The position numbers and the translations under genes are program-made. The notes beneath the pieces are model-generated. The model was given only the letters and a program-made list of their open reading frames with translations, was not told the origin of the DNA and made no database searches. Positions 1 to 8,914 of a stretch of 64,000 nt of DNA are shown in pieces. Position 1 is the stretch's first letter. Each line of letters begins with the position of its first letter. This stretch comes from Paenibacillus sp. SYP-B3998 (GTDB lineage Bacteria; Bacillota; Bacilli; Paenibacillales; NBRC-103111). The stretch covers positions 62,001 through 126,000 of the forward strand of contig NZ_JAAIKC010000005.1 in the NCBI RefSeq assembly GCF_010820665.1, written 5' to 3'.

Positions 1-1
1 C

Positions 2-121
2 AATATTAATCAACGGTTGAAACAATTATATGGGAAGGGGCTACACATTCAGAGTGATCCGGGTCAAGGGACGATAGTCGTCTTTGCCGTACCGAATAAT
101 GCGGTGAACCGCCTGATTTAG
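2..121 (+). CDS. C-terminal end of a sensor histidine kinase (partial)
   Basis: Only the last 39 residues and the stop are present; the gene starts before the window. The peptide has the motif QRLKQLYGKGLHIQ, then DPGQGTIVVFAVP, which is the end of an HATPase_c fold (beta strand after the G2 box). It closely resembles the last 30 residues of the 1031-residue LytS-type hybrid kinase encoded at 41096-44191 (QRLKQIYGQGLLIQ, then IGQGTTVSFKIP), so the two were probably paralogues of the same kinase class. Its stop codon lies exactly where recombinase-like sequence begins, so the last few residues may not be native. Confidence 0.7.
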   Translation, partial: NINQRLKQLYGKGLHIQSDPGQGTIVVFAVPNNAVNRLI

Positions 122-500
122 CGGCTCGCCGGTGCGCATCGGCAAAAAAGACGGCAGCAAAATTGCACGGCTGTACTACCCCTGCAGCAATTTCCGCAAC
201 AAGGGCAGCAATGTGTGCGGTGCCAACAGCATTCGCAACAGGATGCCGAAGAGTACGTGATAAGGCGGGTCAAGGAAGTCCTCTCGTATTCACAATCCTT
301 ATAGCGTCCTTTAAAGCATATACGTTCGCAAAACGAAGCGGATCAAGCCGCTCCAGCAAGAACTCGATTCCATTACGGCAAGGATCGCCCAACTTGAGGA
401 GAAGCGGCAGCGATACTCCGAACTGTACGAGCAGCGTAAGACGCTCATGCATTGGACGGGTGGTATGCTGAAACAACATGAGCAATCAAAAGATACATAA
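120..500 (+). pseudogene. Remnant of a large serine recombinase
   Basis: Three reading frames must be joined to recover a recognisable protein. The first frame gives ARLYYPCSNFRNKGSNVCG and NSIR, the zinc-ribbon (recombinase_Zn_ribbon) segment of large serine recombinases of the SpoIVCA/phage-integrase type. After a frameshift near 235 the second frame gives DAEEYVIRRVKEVL, the helix that follows the ribbon, and ends at TAG (302-304). The third frame, from about 324, gives IKPLQQELDSITARIAQLEE, the C-terminal coiled-coil start, and stops at 498-500. The resolvase catalytic domain is absent. The order and spacing match the family, so this is a decayed C-terminal half, probably scar tissue of an integrated element. 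Confidence 0.72.
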
Positions 501-885
501 TGTTAAAGTGGAATGAGAGAATTTAGGAATACCGATATTGAACTAACGGCATAGAGTAGTTAGGTCCAACGAGTTATCAGAAATGAACCAGACAAGTATA
601 TTTATGACAATGCGAATTTTTATAAAAGAGGATTTTCTCTATGTAAGTATCTTACTATTGATAAGATATCCATGATAAAGTTGACTTTTAAGGTATTTTT
701 ATATTAAGTAAGGCTCTGTTGATCCGAAGGCTTGCGTTCCTACGTAGGACTTCTTTTAGGTGAGATGGGGCTATTTTATTATCTGCTGGGGGCTATTTCA
801 CTATTGAGTAGTCCCTTTATTTCAATGTTATTGTAAACATAAAACTGGATATATGTGGTAGTGCGGAGAGTTTGCGATCCAGTCG
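501..885. other. Gene-free stretch with two short palindromes
   Basis: I see no coding region here. Two inverted repeats stand out: TATCTTA and TAAGATA separated by 7 bases at 648-668, and the 12-base perfect palindrome TCCTACGTAGGA at 738-749. The text before the second one (AGGCTCTGTTG at 711-721) loosely resembles the outer end of some insertion sequences, but no partner end was found. The stretch links the recombinase remnant to a broken gene, so it is probably part of the same decayed region. Confidence 0.4.
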
Positions 886-915
886 GCAATTAAATCTATT
901 GTCGGAACAGTTGCC

Positions 916-1488
916 TTGATTGTTTTGTTAATATTTCTAGGAAATGTTCTCCTTCCGATTAAACTGTCCTCCTATTTTGGAAGCTACTACTGGATTATCG
1001 TAATTTATCTTATGTATTCTTGGTATAGGAACTACAAAAGTTTAAAGAACTATCTCGATGATGGGGGACACATTCAGAAAGTTAAAGAGTACTATAGATT
1101 CCCGATTGCAGAGTTTAAAGAGAGCATTAGAAGGATAGAGGCTTTCAAAGTAATAGTAGAAAAGAGACTTGATATCGCCAAGCTTTTTTCACCAATCCCA
1201 CTATTAATATATGGCGTTGGTATATACGTCGATGATTAGCCATTTTTGAAGAAATCAACCACTATATTAACGTATACTTTCAACTTTAAAGACGCACTGA
1301 TTTATGGCGGATTTGGATTAATGGTTGGATATTCCCTTTGGATTTTTAATCTGCTGGAAAGACATAAGCAGTTCTCAATAAGAGGATGCCGTTATCAAGC
1401 AGAGTTATCCTTTTATGAGGAGTTGTTACTTTCGAAAGAAAAGGATAGAAGGATAGAATATAAAGAAACCATCTCTAGCCTTATATAA
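916..1488 (+). pseudogene. Membrane protein gene split by an in-frame TAG
   Basis: Two open stretches lie in the same frame, separated only by the TAG at 1237-1239. Read through, they give one protein of about 190 residues with two N-terminal hydrophobic segments, a charged central part (KVKEYYRFPIAEFKESIRR), two more hydrophobic segments around the stop, and a charged C-terminus (LLLSKEKDRRIEYKE). The upstream part can be read back to 862 without a stop, with TTG at 916 as a possible start; no convincing ribosome binding site is visible. I do not recognise the family. A point nonsense mutation in a small integral membrane protein is the simplest reading; two separate small proteins is the alternative. 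Confidence 0.5.
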
Positions 1489-1603
1489 CAGGCCAGATAC
1501 CGACCTCTTTTCGTTGCCGAAGCCCCAAACGAGGTGAACCATACCATAAGTGACGGCGAAATTTTTTTTGAATAATTAATCCAATTGTAAGGATGATCTA
1601 CAT

Positions 1604-2287
1604 ATGAAAATTTTATTAGTCGAAGATGATAAGACGATCGCATCGGGTCTGGAATATTCGCTGCAGCAAGATGGTTTTACAACCGTTCTCTGTCATGATG
1701 TCACCTCAGCCAAAAAGGTGCTCGCCGAAGACATCGATCAGTTCGCTTTATGCTTGTTCGATTTACAGCTTCCGGACGGAAGCGGCTATGAATTGTGCAA
1801 GATGTTGAAGGAGCGGCGAGACATTCCGGTCATCTTCTTAACGGTGATCGACGATGAGGTCAATGTCGTGATGGGGCTCGACATGGGAGCCGACGATTAC
1901 ATTACCAAACCTTTTCGAGTTCGTGAGCTGCTGTCCCGAATCAAGTCCGTCTTGCGGAGATACCAGAAGCCGTCCCAAGCCAGAGCGATCATCGACATCG
2001 ACCATGTCCGAATCAATACGCTGGAAGGCAAAGTGCATAAAAACGGCGCCGAAATTTCGCTCACCGCTTTGGAATACCGCTTATTGCTGATCTTCGGCAA
2101 CCACGTTGGACAAGTCCTCACAAGGAATCAGCTCTTAGAGCAAATCTGGGACGTGGCCGGCGACTTCGTGAACGACAATACGTTAACGGTGTATATCAAA
2201 AGGCTGAGGGAAAAGCTGGAGGATGATCCAGGGCATCCGACATTGATCAAAACGGTACGCGGTTTAGGCTATAAGGTTGGTGATTAG
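1604..2287 (+). CDS. OmpR/PhoB-family response regulator
   Basis: A 227-residue cytoplasmic transcription factor. The receiver domain (about 1-115) has the acidic pair ED at 7-8, the phospho-acceptor D53 in CLFDLQLPDGSG, the switch Thr in VIFLTV and the conserved Lys in YITKPF. The C-terminal winged helix (about 130-226) ends with the typical TLTVYIKRLREKLEDDP and VRGLGYKV. The stop codon abuts the start of the partner kinase gene, so the two are translationally linked. The downstream VanZ-like protein and ABC exporter suggest that it controls a cell-envelope or antimicrobial-peptide response, as BceRS-type systems do; the inducer is unknown. Confidence 0.93.
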   Translation: MKILLVEDDKTIASGLEYSLQQDGFTTVLCHDVTSAKKVLAEDIDQFALCLFDLQLPDGSGYELCKMLKERRDIPVIFLTVIDDEVNVVMGLDMGADDYITKPFRVRELLSRIKSVLRRYQKPSQARAIIDIDHVRINTLEGKVHKNGAEISLTALEYRLLLIFGNHVGQVLTRNQLLEQIWDVAGDFVNDNTLTVYIKRLREKLEDDPGHPTLIKTVRGLGYKVGD

Positions 2288-3289
2288 ATGTTGCGTAATC
2301 GAGAAATTCAACTATTATTGCTCCTCATGGGCTTGATCAGCTTAGCGGCGCTCGTTGCCGCTGCTTTCATTTCGACTGTCGCCGCGGCGCTCGTATTCAT
2401 TCTATCCATGCTGCTCATTGGCAGCAGCTTGTTATTCACAAGATGGAGATATCGCGAGCTAGCGAAGCTGTCCGTCTATTTGCGGGAAATTAGCAACGGC
2501 AATGATTCCCTCGACGTTCGCGATAACCAAGAAGGCGAGCTGAGCATTTTAAAGAATGACATTTACAAAGTGACGCTCATGCTATCGGAGCACCGGTCGC
2601 TATTGCAGCGGGACAAAATTCAACTGACGGATGCCATCTCCGATATTTCCCATCAGCTCAAGACGCCGCTTACCTCCATGACGGTGATGGCGGATTTGTT
2701 AAGCGCCCCTGACCTGCCTCCGGCCAAGAGATCGGAGTTCACCCATCATATTCGCGTCCAGCTTGATCGCATCGATTGGCTGGTTTCTTCCTTACTAAAG
2801 TTATCGAAAATTGACGCGAAGACCATCCCATTCAAAAAAGATCGAATACTCATGATAAACCTGATCCAAAAGGCATTAGAGCCGGTACTGATTCCGATGG
2901 ATATTAAGGGACAGACGGTTTCCATCGCGGGCGATGACGACGTCTCTTTTGTCGGCGATTTCAATTGGACTGCCGAAGCGGTCATCAATATTTTGAAGAA
3001 CGGCGTGGAGCATACGCCTGAAGGCGGAGCGATCGCCATCGCATTTTCCGAAAACGCGCTATTTACGGAAATCGTCATTGCCGACAACGGCAAAGGCATT
3101 CCGAAAGAAGATTTGCCTTATATTTTCAAACGTTTTTACAAAGGAAAGAACGCCGGCGAAGGAAGCATCGGCATAGGACTTGCGATGGCTCACAGCATCA
3201 TTGCTAGCCAGAACGGCGTGATCGATGTAACGAGCGACGGCGGGAAGGGTACGCAGTTTCGGATTAAATTTTATAAGCAAGTGATTTAA
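2288..3289 (+). CDS. Sensor histidine kinase, short-loop intramembrane type
   Basis: A 333-residue membrane kinase that should phosphorylate the adjacent regulator. Two transmembrane helices (about 7-27 and 30-52) are joined by almost no loop, the layout of intramembrane-sensing kinases that take their signal from a membrane partner such as an ABC permease. A HAMP-like linker follows, then the H-box ISDISHQLKTPLTS with H122, an N-box reading NILKNGVEHTP (usual form NLLxNAxxxT; the key Asn is kept), the G1 box DNGKGIP, an F-box and the G2 box GIGLAMA. The ATG directly follows the regulator stop. Pairing with the downstream FtsX-type transporter is inferred from position. Confidence 0.92.
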   Translation: MLRNREIQLLLLLMGLISLAALVAAAFISTVAAALVFILSMLLIGSSLLFTRWRYRELAKLSVYLREISNGNDSLDVRDNQEGELSILKNDIYKVTLMLSEHRSLLQRDKIQLTDAISDISHQLKTPLTSMTVMADLLSAPDLPPAKRSEFTHHIRVQLDRIDWLVSSLLKLSKIDAKTIPFKKDRILMINLIQKALEPVLIPMDIKGQTVSIAGDDDVSFVGDFNWTAEAVINILKNGVEHTPEGGAIAIAFSENALFTEIVIADNGKGIPKEDLPYIFKRFYKGKNAGEGSIGIGLAMAHSIIASQNGVIDVTSDGGKGTQFRIKFYKQVI

Positions 3290-3302
3290 CGGCACGCCGT
3301 AA

Positions 3303-3340
3303 GTGACTGAATTGTCACCTCCATCGTCACTGAAAAGTCA
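3303..3340 (+). promoter_or_regulatory. GTGAC/GTCAC repeats upstream of the VanZ-ABC genes
   Basis: The gap between the kinase gene and the VanZ-like gene contains GTGAC and GTCAC in inverted orientation with a 6-base spacer (3303-3318), then another GTCACTGAAAAGTCA element (3326-3340). Repeats at this position are what a binding site for the neighbouring response regulator would look like. A TAAAAT sequence near 3352 could be a -10 element. The assignment to the regulator is inference. Confidence 0.3.
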
Positions 3341-3390
3341 TTTTAGACAGATAAAATGATATTCATCAGCTAAGCGATGGAGGTAAGACA

Positions 3391-4329
3391 ATGCAATTGA
3401 AACAACACCGAAAGATGATTTTGGCTATAACCATATCTTATACCCTTTTGATTCTTTATTTTTTGTTTTTCGCTTTCGGCAGAGTAGGTACGGTAGATCA
3501 AATCACCGAGTACACCTTTATTTTTTTGCCGGACGGTTTCTTTAGGCTGCCGGGTCTATCCGATCTTCTACATCCTACGCTGATGGACTTTGTGGGTTTC
3601 GGGAACATCGCAGCCTTCATCCCTTTTGGCATCTTGATTCCGTTGTTATATCGGACCAACTTTATTCGATTCATGACATGGTTCATCCTATCCATTCTCG
3701 TGCTGGAGACGATTCAAGCACTAACTTTCCTCGGAAGCTTCGACATGAACGACGTTATACAGAACGCATCGGGCGCAGCCATCGGATTCGGGGCGTATAA
3801 GCTTGGCTTTCGTATGAAAAACGACTGGATAAATATGGCTTCTATGGGCATTTACAGTGTTGTCCTGATGCTTGGGGTATGGGGGGGCTTCGGGCTGGTT
3901 GACCAAGCGTTCACCAAAGAAATCGGCCCCTTTGTGGCGATCAACGAATTGAAAGATAGTAACGGGAATCCATCGACGGGTGCCAAACGGTACAGTCTCA
4001 AGATTGGCGGTCAAAACGTAGAACCCAAATATAATGCGTATAGCGTCGAAGGCAAAAATAAGGAAACGTACACGTATACGCTAGGCAATAAGGAGGAGAT
4101 GTATCTCTCCTTGAATTATGGAATTCCCGATCAAAAGGATTTCTATGGCAGCATCAGGGTTGCCGTCGATGGACATGAGTTCCTGTCCGTATCTGCAGAA
4201 GCGCAACGTCATGAGCCAGATAAGTCCGAAATTTTTCTCCCGCAGGCTAATGAGCTTATGATCACCTTGGAGGGAAATGAAACCCTATGGGATGTTGGAT
4301 TTCGAGAGAGGGTCTATAAATGGAATTGA
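3391..4329 (+). CDS. VanZ-family membrane protein with C-terminal sugar-binding-like domain
   Basis: A 312-residue protein. The first half is a VanZ-like fold: hydrophobic segments at about 8-30, 65-90, 95-115, 120-140 and 150-170, and the motif DVIQNASGAAIGFGAYKLGF, which matches the DxxxNxxGxxxG signature of the family. The second half is soluble and probably extracytoplasmic; it begins VAINELKDSNGNP and contains beta-rich sequence similar to NPCBM carbohydrate-binding modules. The start follows GGAGG at 3379-3383. Position between kinase and ABC ATPase links it to the same envelope-stress module. VanZ proteins give low-level teicoplanin resistance; that this copy does so is not shown. Confidence 0.8.
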   Translation: MQLKQHRKMILAITISYTLLILYFLFFAFGRVGTVDQITEYTFIFLPDGFFRLPGLSDLLHPTLMDFVGFGNIAAFIPFGILIPLLYRTNFIRFMTWFILSILVLETIQALTFLGSFDMNDVIQNASGAAIGFGAYKLGFRMKNDWINMASMGIYSVVLMLGVWGGFGLVDQAFTKEIGPFVAINELKDSNGNPSTGAKRYSLKIGGQNVEPKYNAYSVEGKNKETYTYTLGNKEEMYLSLNYGIPDQKDFYGSIRVAVDGHEFLSVSAEAQRHEPDKSEIFLPQANELMITLEGNETLWDVGFRERVYKWN

Positions 4330-4353
4330 GCATCAAGGAAAGGAGGTATGGCC

Positions 4354-5037
4354 ATGGATATTTTAAAAATCGAGCATCTGTCTAAAATATACGGCAAAGG
4401 CGAATCGGCAGTGAAGGCGCTTGATGATGTTTCTTTCTCGGTTCAAAAAGGCGAATTTGTTGCGATTATCGGCCCGTCCGGATCGGGGAAATCGACGCTC
4501 CTCCATATGTTGGGCGGCGTGGATCGGCCGACTGGCGGTAAAGTTTATGTTGAGGATACGGATATGTATGCCTTGAACGAAACGCAGCTGGCCATCTTCA
4601 GGCGCAGGCAAATCGGCCTGATCTACCAGTTCTTCAATCTGATTCCCGTCCTGACGGTAGAGGAGAATATGACGCTGCCGCTCTTGCTGGATAACCAAAA
4701 AGTAGATCAAAAGCAGTTGGATAGTCTTGTAAATACGCTGAATTTGCAGCATCGATTAAATCATCTGCCGAATCAGCTATCCGGCGGACAACAGCAACGG
4801 GTCTCGATCGGCAGAGCACTCATCGGCAATCCTGCGATCATGCTGGCCGACGAGCCGACCGGAAATCTGGACAGCAAGAATAGCAGCGAGATCGTCGACT
4901 TATTAAAAATGTTGAATAAAACCTATCAGCAGACGCTGATTGTTATTACGCACGACGAACGAATCGCCTTGCAAGCCGACAGGATTATTTCGATTGTAGA
5001 CGGGAGGATTGCCAAAGACGAGGTGATCCGACGATGA
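4354..5037 (+). CDS. ABC transporter ATP-binding protein, MacB/BceA type
   Basis: A 227-residue ATPase that powers the adjacent FtsX-type permease. It has Walker A GPSGSGKS, the Q-loop in LIYQFFNLIP, the signature LSGGQQQ, Walker B IMLADEPTGNLD and the switch His in VITHDE. DEPTGNLDS is typical of the MacB/LolD/BceA group. I chose the second ATG because the ribosome binding site AAAGGAGG ends only one base before the first ATG but seven bases before the second. The gene overlaps the permease start by four bases (ATGA), which indicates translational coupling. Confidence 0.93.
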   Translation: MDILKIEHLSKIYGKGESAVKALDDVSFSVQKGEFVAIIGPSGSGKSTLLHMLGGVDRPTGGKVYVEDTDMYALNETQLAIFRRRQIGLIYQFFNLIPVLTVEENMTLPLLLDNQKVDQKQLDSLVNTLNLQHRLNHLPNQLSGGQQQRVSIGRALIGNPAIMLADEPTGNLDSKNSSEIVDLLKMLNKTYQQTLIVITHDERIALQADRIISIVDGRIAKDEVIRR

Positions 5038-7622
5038 ACATTGTTAACACGCTAACCATCCGGCATCTGAAGCAGAACAAGAGACGAACGCTCGTAACCA
5101 TCATCGGCGTCATCATTTCGGTTGCCATGGTGACCGCCGTCGCTACGCTTGTGTTTTCCTTTTCGGATTTATTGATCAGGCAAGCTATCGCGGATACAGG
5201 GGAGTGGCATGTCCAATATCAAGATGTCACCAAAGAACAGCTTGCGGCGATACAGGGCGATGACGCAACCAAAACCGTCGCGATGGCAAGAGATCTTGGG
5301 TTTGTCCCACTAGAAGGGGGGCAAAATCCCAATAAGCCGTACTTGTTCATCAAGGCATATGACGCGCAAGGTTTCGCGCAATTTCAGGTTGAACTAAGCA
5401 AGGGACGTCTTCCGCTTACGGACAAGGAAGTCGTTATCTCCGAACCCGTTGCAATGAACGCCAAAGTAAAGTTCGAAATCGGCGATCGTCTAACCCTTCG
5501 CGTCGGCGAACGATTCGAACAAGGGGGCGATCATCCCCTGGATCAGACCGAACCGCTGCGTAGGGAAGACGGCACAGTGAAGGAAACGTTGCAGCATATC
5601 AAGACAAGGGAGTATACGGTGGTAGGCTTCATTAAGCGTCCCTTAGGGGAAACGGCCTGGTCCCCGGGGTATACGATCCTTAGCTATGTCGATGAAAATA
5701 TCATCGGGGTAAACGATCGAGTCGCTGCGTCAGTGGTGTTACAGCGTGTCAATCCGTTCTTGTTCGCTCATGCGGAGGATTTGGCTGAGAAAAACCATAT
5801 TGAGTCCGTCCAATATAATAACAGTTTGCTTCGTTATTACGGCTTGTCCAAAAGCAGTGCCTCGTCCAGCATGATGTTCTTCTTATCGGCGATCATTATG
5901 GCGATCATTATGATCGGATCGGTGTCGCTGATCTATAATGCTTTTGCGATATCCGTCTCAGAACGTTCCCGCCATTTAGGGATGCTCGCGAGCGTGGGGG
6001 CTACGAAAAGGCAGAAGAGAAATTCAGTGCTTTTTGAAGGAGTCGTCATTGGCTTGATCAGCATTCCCGTTGGCATCCTATGCGGTCTTGCCGGGATGGG
6101 GGTCACCTTTTGGTTCATGAATTCCATGATTCAAGGGGCATTATGGACCAATGAAAAGTTGACGCTTATCGTCACGCCGTTATCGCTCTTGATTACTTGT
6201 GTTGTATCGCTGTTGACGATTTTCATTTCGTCGTATCTCCCGGCGATCAGGGCATCCAAGGTATCCGCGATAGACGCGATTCGCCAGATTACCGACGTCA
6301 AGCTTACGGCCAAAGCCGTGAAAACGTCGAAGTTCATTCGCAAGTTCTTCGGGATTGAAGCGGAGATCGGGCTGAAAAACTTAAAAAGGAACAAACGGAG
6401 ATATCATGCCATCGTATTTTCGCTCGTCATCAGCATTGTTTTGTTTTTGACGGTATCATTTTTTACGGCCGGCATGACACAATCCCTGGAACTATCGCGG
6501 GAAGGCATCAATTATGATATTGAAGTGTTGCACGGCAACGGAAAAAGCATAGACGACCGGTTGATACAATCGATTGTATCCCTGGATGGCGTCACGGAAT
6601 ATAACGTGATTCGTGAGATGTTTGGGAACGCTTGGGTCGATGCAGCGATCATCGCCGATGAATTGCAAGCGAAGGTGAAGAAAGACAAGAGCTTACTGCA
6701 AGACGGCAAATACCCTTACGATATTAAGATTCATGCATTGGACGATTCGAACCTGCAAGCCTATGCCAGAGCGGTCGGCGCAGATTACGCGCAGCTTACG
6801 GATCCGGATCATCCCGCCGCGATCGTGATGGATAGGATCCATTACAAAGATATGGATACGGGGAAATACGTCCAGACGAAGGCCATCTATACGAATGTCG
6901 GCCAACGTATCGAGTTAACGAACTCCTATAAAGAAAATGGGGAAGAAACGAAGGCAAACGAAGTGACCGTTGCCGCGCTAACGGATCAAGCACCGATGGG
7001 GATGAGCCCGACAGGCGTAGGCGGGTTAAATATGATCGTGTCGGAACGCGTCATGAATCGATTGGCAGACGATGATCTTGGTAATGTTCAGATGTACCTC
7101 CATTTGAAAAGCACGGAACCGCTGCGAACGCAGCAGGAAATCGAAGAGATGCATGAGACCAATCTGAATGTCTTCAATGTATATCAATCCAGAAAAAGCG
7201 AAGAACAACAGATTCTATTGATGTCCGTCTTCTCTTATGGATTTATCGTATTGATTTCGGCGATTTCCATTGCGAACATTTTTAATACGATCTCGACGGG
7301 CTTATCCCTTCGCAAACGAGAATTTGCAATGCTGAAATCCGTAGGCATGACGCCAAAAGGCTTTACGAAAATGATGAACTACGAAAGTATTTTTTATGGG
7401 GTCAAATCGCTGGTGTTCGGGCTTCCCGTCAGTTTCGTCGTGATGTATCTGATCTATAGGGCATTTGCGAACAAATTTAGCTACGGGTTCACCCTCCCTT
7501 GGATGAGCATTCTTTCGGTCATTGTCGCCGTATTTGTCATTGTCGGTTCCGCCATGTTATATTCCGGCGCGAAAGTAAAAAAGGAAAACATTATCGATGC
7601 ATTAAAGCAAGAGAATATATGA
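5034..7622 (+). CDS. FtsX-type ABC permease with two large extracellular domains
   Basis: An 862-residue permease of the MacB/FtsX superfamily (type VII ABC, mechanotransmission class). Transmembrane helix 1 (about 18-41) is followed by a MacB-PCD-like outer domain (about 45-275), three helices (about 277-405), a second FtsX unit starting near FGIEAEIGLKNLKRNKRR with its own helix (about 460-485), a second outer domain (about 490-720) and three final helices. The ending VKKENIIDALKQENI is typical. At 862 residues it is larger than BceB-type permeases (about 650, one outer domain) and closer to duplicated YtrF/MacB-like forms. The substrate, perhaps a peptide antibiotic, is inferred only from the regulator/kinase context. 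Confidence 0.9.
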   Translation: MNIVNTLTIRHLKQNKRRTLVTIIGVIISVAMVTAVATLVFSFSDLLIRQAIADTGEWHVQYQDVTKEQLAAIQGDDATKTVAMARDLGFVPLEGGQNPNKPYLFIKAYDAQGFAQFQVELSKGRLPLTDKEVVISEPVAMNAKVKFEIGDRLTLRVGERFEQGGDHPLDQTEPLRREDGTVKETLQHIKTREYTVVGFIKRPLGETAWSPGYTILSYVDENIIGVNDRVAASVVLQRVNPFLFAHAEDLAEKNHIESVQYNNSLLRYYGLSKSSASSSMMFFLSAIIMAIIMIGSVSLIYNAFAISVSERSRHLGMLASVGATKRQKRNSVLFEGVVIGLISIPVGILCGLAGMGVTFWFMNSMIQGALWTNEKLTLIVTPLSLLITCVVSLLTIFISSYLPAIRASKVSAIDAIRQITDVKLTAKAVKTSKFIRKFFGIEAEIGLKNLKRNKRRYHAIVFSLVISIVLFLTVSFFTAGMTQSLELSREGINYDIEVLHGNGKSIDDRLIQSIVSLDGVTEYNVIREMFGNAWVDAAIIADELQAKVKKDKSLLQDGKYPYDIKIHALDDSNLQAYARAVGADYAQLTDPDHPAAIVMDRIHYKDMDTGKYVQTKAIYTNVGQRIELTNSYKENGEETKANEVTVAALTDQAPMGMSPTGVGGLNMIVSERVMNRLADDDLGNVQMYLHLKSTEPLRTQQEIEEMHETNLNVFNVYQSRKSEEQQILLMSVFSYGFIVLISAISIANIFNTISTGLSLRKREFAMLKSVGMTPKGFTKMMNYESIFYGVKSLVFGLPVSFVVMYLIYRAFANKFSYGFTLPWMSILSVIVAVFVIVGSAMLYSGAKVKKENIIDALKQENI

Positions 7623-7633
7623 TAGGCCATCGC

Positions 7634-7656
7634 CCCTGACTTGGTTGAAGTCAGGG
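7634..7656 (+). terminator. Hairpin after the permease gene
   Basis: CCCTGAC and GTCAGGG form a 7-bp stem around a 9-base loop, 11 bases after the permease stop. The following sequence has only scattered T residues, so it is a weak intrinsic terminator or a 3' stabilising hairpin. A second small stem, GGCTC/GAGCC, lies at 7673-7685. I see no gene between here and the AraC start. Confidence 0.6.
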
Positions 7657-7916
7657 CTTGCTTCGTTTAGGGGGCTCAACGAGCCGCACCCCATCTATTG
7701 CACACGTTAAAGAAAAAGAGATTCAGGCTAAAGGGATCTTCGGGTAGTTTTCGCCGATAGCCCCGTTTCTGGGCGCGGGAAATTGCTACCGAAGCGACGC
7801 TGGGTAAGGTTACTTTAAGGTGAATAGACGAATTCGTTTATGTGCTTAGTTATTTGCCAGACTGTTCATACGTCATTTAAACTGTGAATTAACCCTGCTC
7901 TGGAGGTAACTGTCTT

Positions 7917-8825
7917 ATGGAATTATTTAAAGAGCCAATTTTTTATAACGACCCGCTACTTCGTATTCAAGTGCTTAGCTTTCACAGTATGATAATATGT
8001 CAGCATGGGTGGCATTTCCATCCACAGCTAGAGATTATTGCTGTACGATCTGGAAGATTGGAAATCCACACACCAGCTGAAGTTTATCACTTACGAGCGG
8101 GGGATGTGTTAATTTTGGGTTCTTGCCAACCCCATCTTGATCTGAGAAAACAAAACGAAGTGGTTGATTATGTTGTGCTCCATTTCGAGATGGAGGCATT
8201 CTTAGATTCCAACATGCTTCCTTTCCTTTATTTGTTTCAGGAATCATTGCTCCCTTTAGTAAGGTTAAACACATTGTTTAGGGAGAATTCGGAATTGCGG
8301 CAACAATTCTACAGCACAGTAATAGAATTGCAACAGGAACATGAACAGATGCAAAGAGGCTATGAGATGGCCATTAACTATTTGGTAAAGAAATGTCTTT
8401 TTTTATTATTACGTCATGACAATGAGGGATTGTTAGAACACAACCGATCGATGAACTATGCCAAGCTAAAGTTAGTTTTCGATTATGTGGAAGCTCATTT
8501 ATCCGATAAAATAACTGTCGAACAGGCTTGTCTTCTCGTCAGTTTCAGCTATACCTATTTCCTTAAATATTTTAAACAGACCCTGGGCATTACTTTCACT
8601 GACTATGTCATTCATCGCAGAATCAAATATGCAGAACGCCTGCTTCTGACCGAAGATCTCAGCATTGCTCAGATTGCTGAGCAGGTCGGCTTGCCGAACA
8701 TATCACACTTCTACAAGTTGTTTAAACGAGTCCATCATTGTTCCCCTAAAAGCTTTAAAGACACCATCATAGCCAGAGCGAACGAAACCATTCATGGTAT
8801 GGGGCGGATGATCACAACAGAATAG
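7917..8825 (+). CDS. AraC-family regulator with N-terminal cupin domain
   Basis: A 302-residue transcription factor. The N-terminal half (about 10-110) is cupin-like (WHFHPQLEIIAVRSGRLEI and LRAGDVLILGSCQPH) and probably binds a small ligand such as a sugar. The C-terminal half (about 185-285) has the two AraC helix-turn-helix motifs: VEQACLLVSFSYTYFLKYFK and LSIAQIAEQVGLPNISHFYK, followed by the usual G(C)SPKSFK. The start is well supported by GGAGGT about ten bases upstream. It lies directly upstream of, and in the same direction as, the GH13 gene, which is its likely target. Confidence 0.92.
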   Translation: MELFKEPIFYNDPLLRIQVLSFHSMIICQHGWHFHPQLEIIAVRSGRLEIHTPAEVYHLRAGDVLILGSCQPHLDLRKQNEVVDYVVLHFEMEAFLDSNMLPFLYLFQESLLPLVRLNTLFRENSELRQQFYSTVIELQQEHEQMQRGYEMAINYLVKKCLFLLLRHDNEGLLEHNRSMNYAKLKLVFDYVEAHLSDKITVEQACLLVSFSYTYFLKYFKQTLGITFTDYVIHRRIKYAERLLLTEDLSIAQIAEQVGLPNISHFYKLFKRVHHCSPKSFKDTIIARANETIHGMGRMITTE

Positions 8826-8914
8826 CATCATTATGGAGTGGTATCGGATATTGGAAGCCTGTTTCAATACAGATATGATATAAGAAGAGAATAAATAATC
8901 TTTGAGGTGACTTC

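Noticed and set aside
163..471. A 102-residue protein in one frame
   Set aside because: The frame crosses the recombinase remnant; only parts of different frames match the family, so the long frame is accidental.
711..760. IS6-family terminal repeat
   Set aside because: The match (GGCTCTGTTG) is short, no transposase or second end is visible, and the palindrome next to it is not a known IS feature.
7660..7916. A riboswitch or T-box leader before the AraC gene
   Set aside because: Only a small GGCTC/GAGCC stem is seen; no conserved riboswitch core or specifier motif was found.
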